Part shown: piece by piece, positions 10,868 through 24,920 of the stretch | Numbering within the stretch: the first letter of the stretch is position 1 | Layout of the letters: every line of letters begins with the position of its first letter | Source: Lanius collurio | Lineage: Eukaryota; Chordata; Aves; Passeriformes; Laniidae | Length of the DNA: 64,000 bases | Assembly (NCBI GenBank): GCA_020086605.1 | Contig: JACBWW010000018.1 | Span: forward strand, 9,878,206-9,942,205 | Direction of reading: 5' to 3' | Translations under genes and position numbers: made by a program | The notes under the pieces: generated by a model | The model's database searches: none | Told to the model about the DNA's origin: nothing | What the model saw: only the letters and a program-made list of their open reading frames with translations

Positions 10868-13800
10868 CTGAAAGAAATAAATGGGTTTGATAAGTAAGTA
10901 TTCTGATATGCATACAATTTTAATAACTAAAGCACATTAAAAGTAAGCCACTGAGAGATCTATATTCCTCTCTTTTCTAATTCTATGAATATTATAAAAA
11001 TAAAGACTTCTTATATAATAAACTCTAGTTTTGCCCATTAACATTCTATGAAAAGAGATGCTTCAGCTAAAATCATACTATAAATGATTAAGGCAATGGA
11101 TTGCAAAAATATTTGCAGAAACTGGCAGTGTTTATTTGCTTTCTGAGTGAATCTGGCTTGAAAAGCAGAAGAGATTTTTCTAAAGATGGCTAGCCGAAAA
11201 AAAAAAGAAAAAAGCCAAAACTGACCTATTTTTCCTAAATGTTAACATGTATATTAAGTGTAACAACCTCTTAAACAGAACATGGGTTTATTGAGTTTCA
11301 ATAATTTAAAGAATATCTTTTACAAGAACAGACTTCTCATTAGCAGGAGAGACAATGATTTATTGAAGCAACACCATGCCAAAAGTAGAAATAATGAAAA
11401 GAATATTCTTGCAAGGGAACTTTTAATCAGATGTAGGAAAGAATAATGTTTTAATAAATTGCAGTAAGTAACTACAGCTTGTATCTATACATACACGTAC
11501 ATCATGTATGTAGTAATGCAATGCATGGTTATTGTATCCTAAAGCAAGTCAGAAAAGCATATTGCAATTCTAGAACTCTTCCAAATAAAAGAGCAAACTT
11601 TCCTTTCCATTCAATTATATAGTTTTTTAATAAATACTAATAGACTATCACTTTTCAGGCTTAAAATTCCCTCGAATATCATACATTGTAAAAAAGCTCT
11701 TAACATTACAGTAGAATATTAAACAAAAGTGAGTAACTCACACAGAGCATACTACAGAGTTCAACTCACAGAATTAACAGAACTTATACTTATGGAACTA
11801 AGAAAATTTGGGGAGGCCACAATTGCTCTGTGAGTTCTAGACAACATAGGATTTTTCTGGTCACAACTGGCAGCATTTTAGGGGCATCTTCAAAATATTA
11901 GGTGCTGGACAAATGACTTTCAATGTCAAATTTCCATTAGATGTCCGTAAGTCTTAAATCAGAGGTATGGAATGAAAAACATAGAAAAAACAATCCAATT
12001 TACTTAAAACAAAAAAAAAAAAAAAAAGTAACTAGAAAGAAGAAAATAAATACCCTACAGATTGGACTTCTAAGTTTTATCATACAAACTCTCTGCAACA
12101 GACTAGGAGAGAAAAACAGCTCTGGCAGGGCACAGATGAAGAACCTTCTGTCCTCTCCATTTTGCTGTCCTATGGCTCCAATTACTTCATGGGCTTTGTC
12201 AGGACCACCTGCTCACCAGCGTTGAACAGAGAGAGCATAAAAACAAATACTGTGGATTCTTATACTAGAGGTCCCTCCTGCAGATGATAACTAACCATCA
12301 GAAACTGCAAAGAACAGAAACCTCAAGATCAGTAATGTAATTTCAGAACTGGTTCACAGACAAATTAAGAAAGCCTGTACTGTTATAACAAAACCTTGGT
12401 CAGATTGAAAAGAATCTGCACGGACTTTTAACTATTACCAGAAGGAGTAAAGAAGGATCAGCCAATGAGTCCAGTGAAATCTCTCAAATAACTCTGAAAC
12501 TCGATTAAAAAGGATCAAGGAGATCTGAGGTCACACAATAACACTAATGCTGCTTCATTACAACCTTTGCAATATCTACCCTCCAAAGAGGAGGTTACTG
12601 GCAGATGGCTAATGTTTCAAGTGACAAAGCACTTCAAGAACATATGCAGGTTTAAAATACACCAAAACATGCTGCCCTTGTGCTATCTTTGACTGCACTG
12701 TGAAATGTGTTTAGGTGATTCTGGAAGTTCAAATCTCAAGCATGAGTCAAATATCTGCGAATACTCTAAGTAGAAAATATGGAAATCTATTATTCTGGCA
12801 GTTCTGAATGTACCTTTAAATCCATATCAGTATAATTGTTGAAAACAAATAATGCAAGTAATAACTTTAAAAATCAAATTCAGAGGTGTATTGGCTGGAA
12901 ACAGAATCAAATTCTGGAGAAAAAAATCAGCATTGTTTATCTGCAGACAAATATTCCCTGAACTGCTCTTCAACAGAGCTAACATAGACCCAACCCTGCA
13001 TCTACATCATGGCTGGTATTAAAGGGGCATGACTGAAATGCAAAGACTACTGGCATTTTGAAAAATCTGAAAACAAAATTTACCAAGGAATAACACAGAA
13101 GGTAAAGGGGAAAAGCAATAGTAGAAAATATTTATATTGGTAAAAAACCAGCATACCATGTTTGTGCTTACATGAATCAGGCCATTTGGCTAGTTGTCAA
13201 GAAGAGTAACAATCTTAAGTTAGGTGATATGCTTTATAAATTGCTACAGACCTCCAGGGCAGTGATAGAAACTAGATCAGAAATATGTTTTCAGAGACAG
13301 AAAAGCTCTGGATAAAAGCCAGATTTCTCATCATGGTGGGATTTTAGTTACTTGGCTACTGAAAGCAAAAGAGCCATGTGCAAGTCAAGGAAGTCAGACA
13401 TTTTCTGAAGACACCGCAGAACTGCCTTTTATACATCCTGTACAACAAATAATTTATCTGAATGTTACATGACACCCAATTCCAAGAATTACAAGTATGT
13501 GAAAAATTAAGGCTGTGAATTTCTAGGGCTCAAGATTACAAAACTTTTAACTTTGAAATACAGGAATAAGTACTAAAAGAAATACAAGAAATTTATTATT
13601 TTCCCAATAGAAATTTGTCTTGTAAGGAAGTATTTCATCAGAATTCTGTAAAGAGAAAATGTTACTAATCAGAAGGCTCAAGAAATCATTAAAACGCTGT
13701 AAGATTTTGATTGAAACTCACCCTACCTAAGTCTATGCATAAAAATGAATAGAGGCTAAACCTATTCAAGCATTGAGAAGTCTATTTAAAATAAGAGCAA

Positions 13801-16800
13801 TTTGGGAAGGTGCCAGGTAAAAATATTAGATTAGTAGAAAGTACTAGAAACTAAACAGCCATGAAAAACTTTATTAAACAACAAAATGTTCTTCAGGTAA
13901 ATTAAACTCTCTTAAGGTAATATGAAGAATTCTGCATTCTGATCACCAGTAACTTTGGGAAATCTTCTCTATGCAACAGCTGTGTGACCCAGTTGCCTGG
14001 AGTCAAGATCATAAATAGGTTTATTCTATGTAAATCTAAAGAAGTTAGAATGACATCTGCAAGATATACTAGAGAAAAAGGCTTTTACATGAACAGTAAG
14101 GAGAGAAAAGAGTGAAAACCTTGAAACTATTCTAAATCTCGGCAAGTAACTTCTGTTCTGCCAGTCAATTAAGATTCATGGTGACAATGTGCATTTTCTA
14201 GCTGCAATTGCAAATCAACACATGAATCACAACTTAGCATCTTCTACAGCTGTCAAACTCTACTTTCTAACCACAGAAATCATAATATGAGCATTCACAA
14301 ATGTATTGCTTTCCAGTATTTTCAGAAATACCTGCAGATATGTTAGGACACTTTTGCTCTGTGTGTCACCAGCAGTAATTACCTGTAGCTATTCAAATCA
14401 AACTGTCAACAGTAAAATAAAATCAATCCTAAAATGTGAATTTCAAGTAATCTATGTGTTAAACTCTATCATAGCATTGTTTTTGCTCTGTCTCCTTCTG
14501 TTCAAGAGGAATGGCTCTGACATCCATTACTGCTGATGACCATTTTTCAAAAATATATTAACCCGATGAAAATATTTCCACTCCTTCTGTCCAAGCTGGC
14601 AACCTCCACAAAGAACTAGTAGGAATAGCCCAAGAAACCAGGCCAGTTTTATGGGGTTGGCCAGCTGAATGCAAGCTATTTTTATAAAAGATTAATTTTT
14701 TCCTATAACACTGAAGGCAGTTCATCTGTACTTATCATCAGGACATTAAACGTGCATGGAACAGAACTTCAGAAACATCTTGCAACGGAAGTTTATTTCT
14801 TTATTAGAACTGATCAGCACTTTGCTCATTACTATCTGGCTGTGTTCTAAACCATAGTCCACTACAAAATTATTTTGATATTATCTTACAAGCAAAATAA
14901 ACAAAAGGTCTCCAAATCTTTAAAATATGTAAAAGAAATATACACACAAGTACCAAGTCTTTCATTCTATCTAATTTTAAAAAAATTGTGTCTGGAAGGA
15001 ACACATTTCCTCAGGACACAATCAGGCAATTTCTATACTGCTGGGGTTTATTTATTTTGACTTTTAACAAAGATTTCTGTGAATTTCATAACTATGTAAG
15101 TAAGGATAACTAACTTCAGCATGTCTGAACTTATGTTTATTTATTTAATAATATATTTTTATTAATTTAATGTAATGACATTTATTCCAACTAGGATTTT
15201 TAATTTTTTTTTAATTATTATTTACATATTTAGTTCCACTTCAGGGTAATTTGGAAATACATATAACTTCTCAGAAGCGTAAAGAAAAAGGAGTAACCAA
15301 ATTTGTAAACTGATGAGCAGCACCCCAATCGGCTCAAATAAAATGTATTAATGCTGCTGTCAATACAATGGTCTGTTATACACCACAATAAGTGGAAGAA
15401 AATGAGAGGAGATATTTAAGAGTGATAAGGATGGAATGATTCTGAATAGAAATGTCAAATATTCATTGTAGCATTGACATGTTTACTATGTATACGGTTT
15501 TAGAATGTCTAGAAGTTCCTTTGCACAATCATTTGAAGGTAATATTTAGTAAATGTATGTTTATTGACATAAAATTAATAAAACAATCAAAGATCCCTAG
15601 ACCATTGTAAGCAAGTGCAAGATCAAACATTGTTTTCACAATGACAATGTCAAAATTTTTAAAAAATTCTTTGCTCTTGAGTATTGCTTAAGCTTCTTCA
15701 CTACAAATTCAAGAATAAAGTCCAATTTTCTCTTTAGTACAAGTGATTCAACAACTTCAGATAAGAGCTTATGTTCTGACATATTCTGGACATTAAAACC
15801 TACAGTGCATCCCACAGAAAACGGAATCTGTAAGCATTATGAAATTTTCTTTACTGAAGGACTCTTAAGACAGTAAAATTGTCTAAAGAATCATCATTAA
15901 TTGTTCACATCTGAGATAGGCCGCTTTTTCAGTGCCTCAGATCTGGTCTTCTGTCAGTTATCACATGCTTTTTCATGATCCAGAGATCTCATTTGTAAAA
16001 GAAATGCACAATCCAACATCATTCTTATTGTTTCCATCTCATTCCTTTATCTGCCATCTTTTTTTTTTCTTTTCCCTTTGTGATATTGCCATATTTTCTT
16101 ATCCTTTTCTGCAAGCCATATTATATCTGCAGTCTGTAGTTCCTACTCAAACATACTCCTTGGCTACCTTTCCCCACTGTGCTGAATTAGCACTACAGAA
16201 AGAACAGCTTTTTCTCAACAAGCAATTACAATTAAGCACAGCAGAATAGCAGCAGAGCAAGAGACCTGACTTAAAGTAGAAGATTGGGGTTTGGTAGGTG
16301 AATTTGCAAGTTACTGCATCTGCAATTTTCAATTAACTATTCTTTGTTGCATTTACAAAAATTACTGAATCTCTTCAAAACCCAAACAAAAGCTCTAAAA
16401 TTATGCCTCTGTGAGAGAGTAACACCTCTAAAGATGTAAGAATGATCAAGGGACAGCCATTAGTAAACTTATAGACAATACATTTTGTTAAATCAACTCT
16501 TTCTTTCCTTCCATGAAATATCTGAATTCTTCAGCTCATTGGCATTAGACCTTCCAGAACAAAATGGAAAAGCAACACCGTATTACTTAACATGGCCCTG
16601 AGGCTACTCAGAGCAAGAGACAGGCCCCTGCAGACGGGCAGTGCCACTTCTGAGCCAACTCTCACTCTCGTCACGGGGACAGCCCGGTTGTGTAACTTTG
16701 TGGGAAACACTCACTCTTTGAACCACCAGCAAGTATTAGAGAGAAACTTTGAGATTGCTCTTGAATTATCACAGAGCGACACAAGAAGAGCAACCATGCA

Positions 16801-17689
16801 CACAAGGTGTCATTTGTTCCTGTGAACCTAAGAATGATCTTCTCAGGTCCAAGGAACTAATATAAAATTACTCTTTCCAGGAGAAATAATCCTTGCCAGT
16901 TCAGAAAGTGATTTCTGAAACATTTATCCCCTTCAAAGGCTTTCTCCACATTAGAAATAATGCAGGTCAACGTACAACACCTGATTTTAACAGGAGTTAT
17001 CAGTTTATTTCAGTAAAACTCTTTACCTTTCTTGCCCTAGCGCTTTTGAAAACATCTATACCCTATGAGCATGTCAGACATATAAATGAGCAAGCAGAGT
17101 AACAGCTTTTCCCCAAATTCCATCTTTGCAACACAGCTGTTCTCAGAAAAATGGAAATAATACTGGAGACTAGAACTGGTAACTCTGCACAGAAAGTTTC
17201 AAAAAAATGACCCAAAAAGCATGTTTGCTTATCATCAAAGCCTAGGAGCAGAAAGGTTCCTCTTGAAGTCACTAAAAAACTGTTTTGGTTTCTTCTTTCC
17301 TATGGAGGGGTCAAAAATCACATTGTGTCTTTAAGGAAAGTCCAGAAACCATAGAAAAACCTCAAGACTCCAAGCAGAAAAGGGACACAAACTTGTAATA
17401 CATAATAAAAACAAGAAGTGCCAACAAACAAAAAGATCAGAATACTATAAAAAATGTGCCAAGAAGGAAAAAAAAGCAATGCATACAGCCTAAATGCTAA
17501 GATAGTACAATAACAGTGCCAAAATAAGCCTACTTAAAGCAGAGCACAAAACAGAAACAATTGGAAACTTATCAAACGCAAATACAGATCAATGGGAAAT
17601 AAAGGAGCAGAAGGTAAATATTCAAGGATCAAAGCAGGCAACCAGACTGAGGAATCAAGTAGCTTAACACAGAGATATCCAAACATGAG

Positions 17690-18920
17690 CAAACAGAGCA
17701 GAGGCAGCAGTGACTAGTTTCTCCAGCAGCACAAAGCTGCTGCCGGTGGGAATTCCACACACCAAGCAGTGGCACAGCAGGAGCCTCTCCATCAGTCTCC
17801 TTGGGGAGAGGGCTCTGGAGGGAGGTGGAGGGGAGGTTTCCCTCTCCTGCACTCCCCAGTGAAATAAACAGGGCAGGACTGATGGTCCTTTATAAGCCTT
17901 TATTAAAAAGCGATCAGCTCGGGTGGGGGCCCCAGCCAGCTTCGTTGCCCCAGCTTCGACTTGGAGGAGGAGGAACTTCGGCTCTGCCACTCACTGTGAT
18001 AGAGCCGGGCCTCCGAGTGTTCCTCACGAGCCGTAGCTGTATATGATGGTGTATACAGAGATGAGGGTCTAAGCCCTCTGTCTTCAGGGTAGTGGTACTA
18101 GTAGAGCTTCTTATCAGGGTGACTATTTGAAGAAACTTAAAAGCTGGCTAGGTAGTAGTTCTTGATAGAGTAACCTGGTTCATTTTTCTTAAAAGTTTGT
18201 TGGCTCGTTTTTAAATTATTATTTTCTAGGGGTTCTTTATTCCCAAGGGTCTTTTCGGCTCTAGTTTGCATATTCAGCTTTTTAGGTTTCTTTTTTTTTT
18301 TTTTTTTTCTTTTATCTGCTACTCTCCAGGCGAGCCTCCTCTGAAAGGGGTAAGGAGGGGAGGTCGTAAATTCCTGCATTGGAATGCAAGCCCTGATAAG
18401 AGGCTAGTTTTAGTTTTTTTACAACTAAGGGGGGGGGAGGTTTTTAACAGCAAGAGAAATTTTAACATTTGGGTTACAAAGAAAGCTACATTTAGGTAAC
18501 AAAACTACATTCAGGTAACAAAGCTACAATTAAGTACAAAATAAATGGATAATTGTTAAATCGATAATCTGGTCCCTTATTTATAACACCAGGGCACAGG
18601 GGCTCAGCTTGGGGCCCTGACACAGGCAGTGGGTGCATTTGCAGGAGCAGCGCTGCTGGCGGCAGCCACGCCAGGGCCGCAGGCCAGGCCGAGCTGGCAG
18701 CCAGCCCTGCTCCCCTCACAGCCCATCGCCACGGGCACAGGATCCCCGAGCCAGAGAGAGCCACAGCCTCGCACAGCGCCCAGGGCAGGTGGCATTAGCA
18801 GGGCACTGGGCACTGCTACTGGCACCACAGCACAGCCCAGCAGAGCCCTCCAGGGACCTCAGCCCACCGCTGTCCTGTGGGCAGCGTCGCCAGGGCGGCA
18901 GGAGAGAAGCTGAGGTATGA
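17690..18920 (-). mobile_element. Possible ERV/LTR-derived block, minus orientation
   Basis: The composition changes sharply from the AT-rich flanks. Read on the minus strand, a GC-rich region (about 18590-18915) is followed by a TATAAATA box (18578-18585), three 19-bp repeats, a lysine-rich open frame (18379-18137) and an AATAAA signal (17904-17899) just before CTTATAAAGGACC. On the plus strand, GGTCC followed by TTAT-like sequence occurs at both 17885 and 18571, which could be related LTR parts. This order suggests a promoter and polyadenylation unit, as in a solo LTR or small ERV remnant. I found no terminal TG/CA pair with matching duplication and no gag, pol or env domain, so ends and family are uncertain. 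A non-ERV GC-rich insertion is the alternative. Confidence 0.4.
18482..18538. repeat. Three 19-bp tandem repeats
   Basis: Three copies start at 18482, 18501 and 18520, each resembling AAAGCTACATTTAGGTAAC with a few differences. They lie just downstream (minus orientation) of the TATAAATA box in the LTR-like block. Confidence 0.85.
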
Positions 18921-20081
18921 TCAGCACATTCATTAACAGGTCATCAGGAGAGGGCAATTGATGAGCCACACACAGAAACAAATATGGCAGATATAAAACA
19001 ACTGAATATCCCAGCAGCTGCTTTTCCCAACATTACTGGAAAGCTGATTTCCTGCACAGCATCCTTAAAGATTCTTGAACATATTTCCTAAGAAAATAGC
19101 AAGTTAGATTATTGACCAATTCTAACACCCAATCTTTTTGTCCTGAATTTCACTACTATTTATAAAGGAAAAAAATTTACAAAATTTTTTCACCTGCAGG
19201 ATCTGCATGGTTGTCAACATGTCAGTGTCTGTGTTTCAACACAGCAGTTAAGTGTTAAAGCATAGCACTCTAGAAAAGCAAGGAATCAGCCTGAAGAAAC
19301 TACAAATAATCTTCATTATTAAGCAAGTAGATATTACCAGAGCAGTTATCAAAGACTTGCATCCTTAGAGCAAGCATAAAGGTGCTGGCAGAACAAAACC
19401 AACATCTACAGATCAAGGAAGGACAGAAGTATAATTAGCTCAAAGTTCTAAATAGCTAATAGGAGGCTTCATAATTGAAAGCCTCCACTCATGATAATTT
19501 TTTTCATGCACAATTTTGGGATCTGTCATTGCAGTCAGCACAGTGTTACGAAAGCACACTCTGGCATTGGAGTGTCCTTGTTTCACATTTACAAGGTATA
19601 CCAGTGAGAGTCAGTGAGGAGCTTTCATGTCAAGAAAGGAATATGTCTAAATGTAAAGGAGAATTAATTAAAACTTTGGGGGATTGAAATAATTCCTTTC
19701 ATTATTACTTTTGCACACATTTTAGCCAATATGCAGAAATGTGTAAATACTACAAGGGAGGCATTTTTTCTCACACACTTAGCAGACAACATAAAAATCA
19801 GATTACACCCTAAGTCTCCTCAAATTCACCTTTCTCATCTGTGCTGGAGCCTGATTTCTACTGCAGAATGAAAAAACATTTCTACACCACATATTCTATT
19901 GCTGATTATAGCAAGATTTTTCATCTGGTTTTCTTTCCTGCTTAAAATTACAGGCTAAGGCACAGTTTAAAAAACATTCAAATATACATATCTACACGTC
20001 AATATAACCAAAAATTGAGACTAAGTACACCCCGTAAAACAGCACTTTGTATCAGGTACTAGACAGGAGTTTGCTGTTTAC

Positions 20082-20195
20082 CTTCTGGGCACTGACAGCT
20101 GAATCCCTTGATGTGGGATGAGCAGGTACCTCCATTCTGGCATGGCTGCTGGATGCAATGATCAATCTCTGACTGGCACAGCTCTCCAGTGTAAC
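20082..20195 (-). CDS. DNER: DNER exon 7: one EGF-like cassette
   Basis: This exon has 114 bp (38 codons) and phase 1-1, with acceptor gagctgttttgtag and donor AAG|gtaaac. It encodes GYTGELCQSEIDHC, IQQPCQNGGTC, SSHIKGFSCQC and PEG. It carries the tail of the previous EGF repeat and five of the six cysteines of the next, the usual way symmetric phase-1 exons cut EGF arrays. CQNGGTC fits the O-fucose consensus, while CIQQPC lacks the serine needed for O-glucosylation. Because the exon is symmetric, its loss would remove a cassette without shifting the frame. Confidence 0.96.
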
Positions 20196-22876
20196 CTACA
20201 AAACAGCTCACAATATTCAGAAGATGGAGCAACAACGTGGGTTTATCACTAAATGTATTGCTCGGCCATCCAAATAGTACCATTACTTTTCTTGAATAAA
20301 AATAACCAATATAAGCAATAGAATCCAGGACAGTATTCTAATTTCTTATAAAATGAGATTTCTAATTAAAACATGTACTTCGCTGGAGAAACATTAAAAA
20401 ACAGCAGAATTCTAGAGACTACAGGAATTGTATTTTACCAACAGCAATATTCTGACATCCCTAGTGAATTGGTGATAGGTGCTGGGTCCTCATCAGTACC
20501 CATATAACCGAAAAAAATCTCATTTGGGAATGGTTTTCAAATGTAACTTGAATCTCAAATCAATAATCTTTAGCAAGGCTTTAAACAGAACTTGAAACTA
20601 ATGAATTATTTGAGCATATGCTAAATGACTGTCATTTCCTCCTTCTTCTGGGCTTCAAAAAGAGTGTTTATTTTAAGTGGGAGCTGTGAAGAACTGCTCA
20701 GCACAGTTGCAAATTCTTCCAAATAAGCTTCTATAAGTTCACAAGCTACAGATTGTGTGTACTGTACCATTTGACCATAAGTTTACTTTGTTCCATATGT
20801 CTGATGTCTGTAACACATCCCCAAAAAATGAACAAACTTATAATACAATCTAAATTATTCTACACTCCATAGTTAAATATCTTAACAAATGTCACACATT
20901 CCCCTTTTCAGATTTTTATTTATATTCAAGAAAATATCTTGGATGCCTGACCAAAGAAAAAATTACATGCTACACACAGACACATCTTATTTTTTTACAA
21001 GGAACCCTACAAAAAATTATAAATATCTTCCATTACGAACATGTTTAACCGAAGGGCTGGTGTTAAGGACTAGTAAGCTATGACCAGGTGAACACTGCTA
21101 TGAACAGGTACAGATGACAAAGACCCCAAGGTGAGACAGAAGACTCTGATGCAGGGGAGAAAAACAAAAAAGGAGAAAAAAAAACCCAAATCAAACAATA
21201 GGGGGGGGAACCCCATGCTTTTATTAAATGATTATTTTTAATGTAATCAAAATTAAAATTTGCATATCTTTTGGGCAGAGTAGTACCCATACTTATTTAA
21301 ATTTATGACATCACCATAAAATGGCTATCAACACAGATAATTAGAGTTGCTACAGCACTACTATAGAAAAGCATCTATAAGGCTTTCTGTGTACCTTCCA
21401 CTTTTATATGCTATAAAGAGCTAAATTATAAAACTATTCTCAGCAATGCAAAACCTGGAAAAAGAAACTGCTGTATACTGTAAAATTATTCTATTAAATC
21501 ACCTAAACTGGAGGGAAAAAATGAGGTCTAAAGACAGAAATGTGGTCTCATATGGCAGGTCCTCTTGACTGTGTTGAAGCACTTGGAGGGAGGGATGTCA
21601 GCTTCACTCTGGAAAACCAGTGATTTTCTGTAATTCTAACTGGTCTCAAATTCACATAAATTGTACAAAACCAACAATGAAGTATTATAGAAGACTGCAT
21701 CCACTAACTTCTTTCATCTATAGGCTTCACAGCTTTTCTAGTTCTCACCTTCAGCTGATTATTTTTATGAACTATAACATAGTATTGAATAAGGTTAACT
21801 CATTTAAACATTCTTCCATCTTTGAATTGTTACCAAGCTTGTGAAGGTTCAAAATTATCCTGGAATTCAACTTGAATCCAGAAGAATGTGGCATGAAGAC
21901 AGAAATGATTGTGCTGCTCTGAACTGGACTTCCTGCAATTGTCATTACAGCTTTCAAGAAAACTCATCAGAGATAATATTTTATGACAGATTTATAAAAA
22001 TAAGTATGTCCTATCTTATCACCACCTATAGTGCCTGTTTTGTCAATCTGAAAGAGAATATGATTCAGGAATAGCATCCCAAATATGTTGCAGGGGTAGA
22101 AATGCAGAGGTACTAAACACCATAGAAGAGGGGGGAAAAAGCAGTTTTTTTGGTGAGATACACATTAGGCATCATTACACCTCTGCATTTTGTGCTGATA
22201 TTTAACTTCATAAAATTTCCTTTTATCAATTTGGGAAACATGATCATATTCATATACAAATGTTTCTGAAATTTGCATATGGAGACATATGAGATAATTA
22301 AATTCTTATCTAAAATTTTCTTTAATATATTTCATATAAAATGAATATTTTTTAGAAATTCCAAGTTAAATGAAAACAGTAAGTTTTCCTGACTGGTTTT
22401 TAGTGTGTGGACACAAATTTTAGTGGATAAAATAATTATGCATAGAAACACAAACCACTGAAGGTTTACAGTGATTGACTCATTTGAATAACATTAGATA
22501 TTTAATATTTTAAAAAATTAAGAATTATTTTAAAAAACCACAACGCTAAACCTAAGGTTATGTGTGGTGGTCACAGAACACTTCTGAAAAAAAAAAAAAC
22601 TGATAAAAAAAATAGCTGATGTAAACTAAATTTTGCTCCTCTGTTTTTAGTAGGTAACGTTCCATTACTTATGATTAATTCCCTCATGAGGTTAAGGTTC
22701 AGATGTGTGCTTTCAATGGCATTCTTCACTGATGAAGAACCATCCACTGCCTCATGCTGTTGTTGCATTTTCTGTCTGTTCTGGTATCTGAAGTTGCACA
22801 GTTCACTGCTCGGCAAAAAGATATGCATCGAATGTCAAGCAAAGCTGCATTATTCAAGGCATATTTCAAAACCTAC
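20196..22876 (-). other. DNER: DNER intron 6
   Basis: This intron is 2,681 bp and AT-rich. I see no exon or recognisable mobile element in it. Confidence 0.9.
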
Positions 22877-23030
22877 CAGGCAGGCAGCTGCAGGTGAAAT
22901 TGTTCCTGTCATGTTTCTGTGCTACATCAGTGCAGGTTGCGTTGTTCTGGCAAGGTTGGCTCTGACAGGCATCAAATTCTTCACACAGGGAACCCTTATA
23001 AGCATCTTCACACTCACAAAAAAATGTTGC
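22877..23030 (-). CDS. DNER: DNER exon 6: EGF-like repeat end plus next EGF
   Basis: This exon has 154 bp and phase 0-1, with acceptor ttcgttttag and donor CTG|gtaggt. It encodes [16 protein letters not shown], which closes the repeat begun in exon 5. It continues with [31 protein letters not shown] and SCLPG, and the second repeat finishes at the start of exon 7. CQSQPC fits the O-glucose consensus and CQNNATC the O-fucose consensus (C-x4-S/T-C). NAT and NFT are also N-glycosylation sequons. The human counterpart reads CEEYDACQRKPCQNNASC, an unambiguous match. This exon sets the phase-1 junction at a glycine that all later EGF exons use. Confidence 0.96.
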
Positions 23031-24920
23031 CTAAAACGAAACAGAGTATATACCTCACAATTAATTTTCAAAGATAATGCTTTCACTTAACACACTTCTC
23101 AACAAAGATGGTTAGGTTTTTCTGTTCATAACAACAGCAGTTGCCATCACATCAATACATCAACTGAACAAAGTTACTCTTTGCAATACTAAACCCGCAC
23201 CAGTTACTCAGCTCAAATTTTTAATGATGTTGGGTCATTTCATCTCGACAAGGATTCTGGGATCAGATCCGTAATATCTAAATCATTATGAATTTTTCTT
23301 CCATTCCAGAAATTAGATTTATAGGCATTAATAACTGTCAGAATCAATAATGTGCAGATTTACTGCAACAAAATCCTCCCACAAATATGCACGCTTTACA
23401 TGATGAGCTCCCAGAGGGTCACTTCAGTGGTGCTTCAGCAGTAACACCCCCTTCAATTCTGTTAAAATATGTCTTCTTCTGAATGTATTCACTATCTTTT
23501 CCAAGCTTAGCTGCTTAATAAAAATCAAGCCCACTACACCTGTTAAAGGTTTAAAGTACCTACAGGAGGCATGATATGGCACATTTTGGATGGAAATAAA
23601 ATAATTAAAATCAGATTTAAAGAATCTTTAGGTCACAAAGTTTGTCAAGGAAATCTCAAAGAAAATAAGCAAGGAAACCTCTCTCAACTGAATCTCTGTT
23701 CATTAAACACTAGATGGCAACATCACTCACTCTCATCTATTTGAAAGCTGGATCTTTAGTGCTGGAACGCAGCTGTCCCATGCACAAACATTGGAATGCA
23801 AAGTGCAGAACACACATGGAACTAAAAACAAAGAGATGGGGGCTTCTATTTTCACTTGGTTTTGCTTCATATGAATAAACAGCTGTGACTTAAGTAGAAA
23901 ATAATCATCTTCATGTAAATAAAAAACTTCATTCGGTAAACTCCAGATTTCACTCTTCCTTACAAATATCACCCTGGTAGAGTTATACAAGAATAAATAT
24001 GATACATTTTCAAAACTCAAAATGATGAGTATCTTATTTATCAGGAGTGCTAGAAGCCCTTCTTAAGTGTACAGTCTACACATGTTCTGGAATTTACCCA
24101 AGCCTCCTCACAAAAGAGCTCTGAATGTCTCACACATCATCAGTGACAGGTTTCCAAACAATGCTGTAGTTCACCAGAAAGGAAAGACAGGCAAGCAAAA
24201 TAGAGTCAAAATTATTATACTTCCACAGCACAGTAACTATCTTTAAAGATAATTCACATGAGCTGTCTACAGAGACACAAGCAGCATGGCTCTGCCTGCA
24301 CTAAAAGCTCATCATTACAAAGTAGGTATTAATACATTTAAACAATGCAACAATTATTGATTGCTTCAACAACAATGATGAAATAGGAAGTTAAAAAAAA
24401 AACTCAGATAATATATCCCTCTAAGAGTTTGATATAGGGATCAATTTACCATGAAGAGTAGTTAACAAAATGGGTTTTGAAAGCTGCAAAAGAAAAGCAT
24501 CATACCACTTCAACCTGAAATGTCTAATGACAGATAACAGTTCTGAAATGCTGAAAAGTTATTCATATTCCTTTCCATACTCTATAACCATATTCTGTGG
24601 TGAAGATTGAGTTATCATCACTTACCCCAATTGACACTATCTTTTTTTTTCCTGAATAGATAACATGTACTAGTATATTTGAGGAAAACTGAGTCAAGAA
24701 GCAGCTCCCCACCACCACAATGCTAGAATTAATGTCACTTAGAACTCCAAAATTATCTACTACCAATCAAGAGATCATCTGTGTATTTTACTTAAATGCA
24801 AATCTATCATATGATTTTGGGTGGCAATAAAATACATTTTTTAAATAATTTCCTATTATCCAACCTATACCATATTACAAATATAGTTGGAATATACCTT
24901 CTTGCTAATCTAATTAAGCA

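Larger units (their letters stand above)
10868..20081 (-). other. DNER: DNER intron 7
   Basis: This intron is 9,214 bp. It is mostly AT-rich without recognisable elements. The exception is about 17690-18920, where GC-rich sequence, a T17-like run and LTR-like signals occur (listed separately). Confidence 0.9.

Noticed and set aside
18137..18379. 80-codon lysine-rich minus-strand frame
   Set aside because: The run of lysines comes from a poly-A stretch. There is no zinc knuckle or other Gag feature to support a viral gene.
18604..18920. Overlapping Ala/Pro-rich frames on both strands
   Set aside because: They reflect GC-rich composition in the LTR-like block. Several overlapping frames are open at once and none resembles a known protein.
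22671..23090. 139-codon plus-strand frame
   Set aside because: It is antisense to DNER exon 6, whose minus-strand translation is unmistakable. The plus frame has no recognisable domain.
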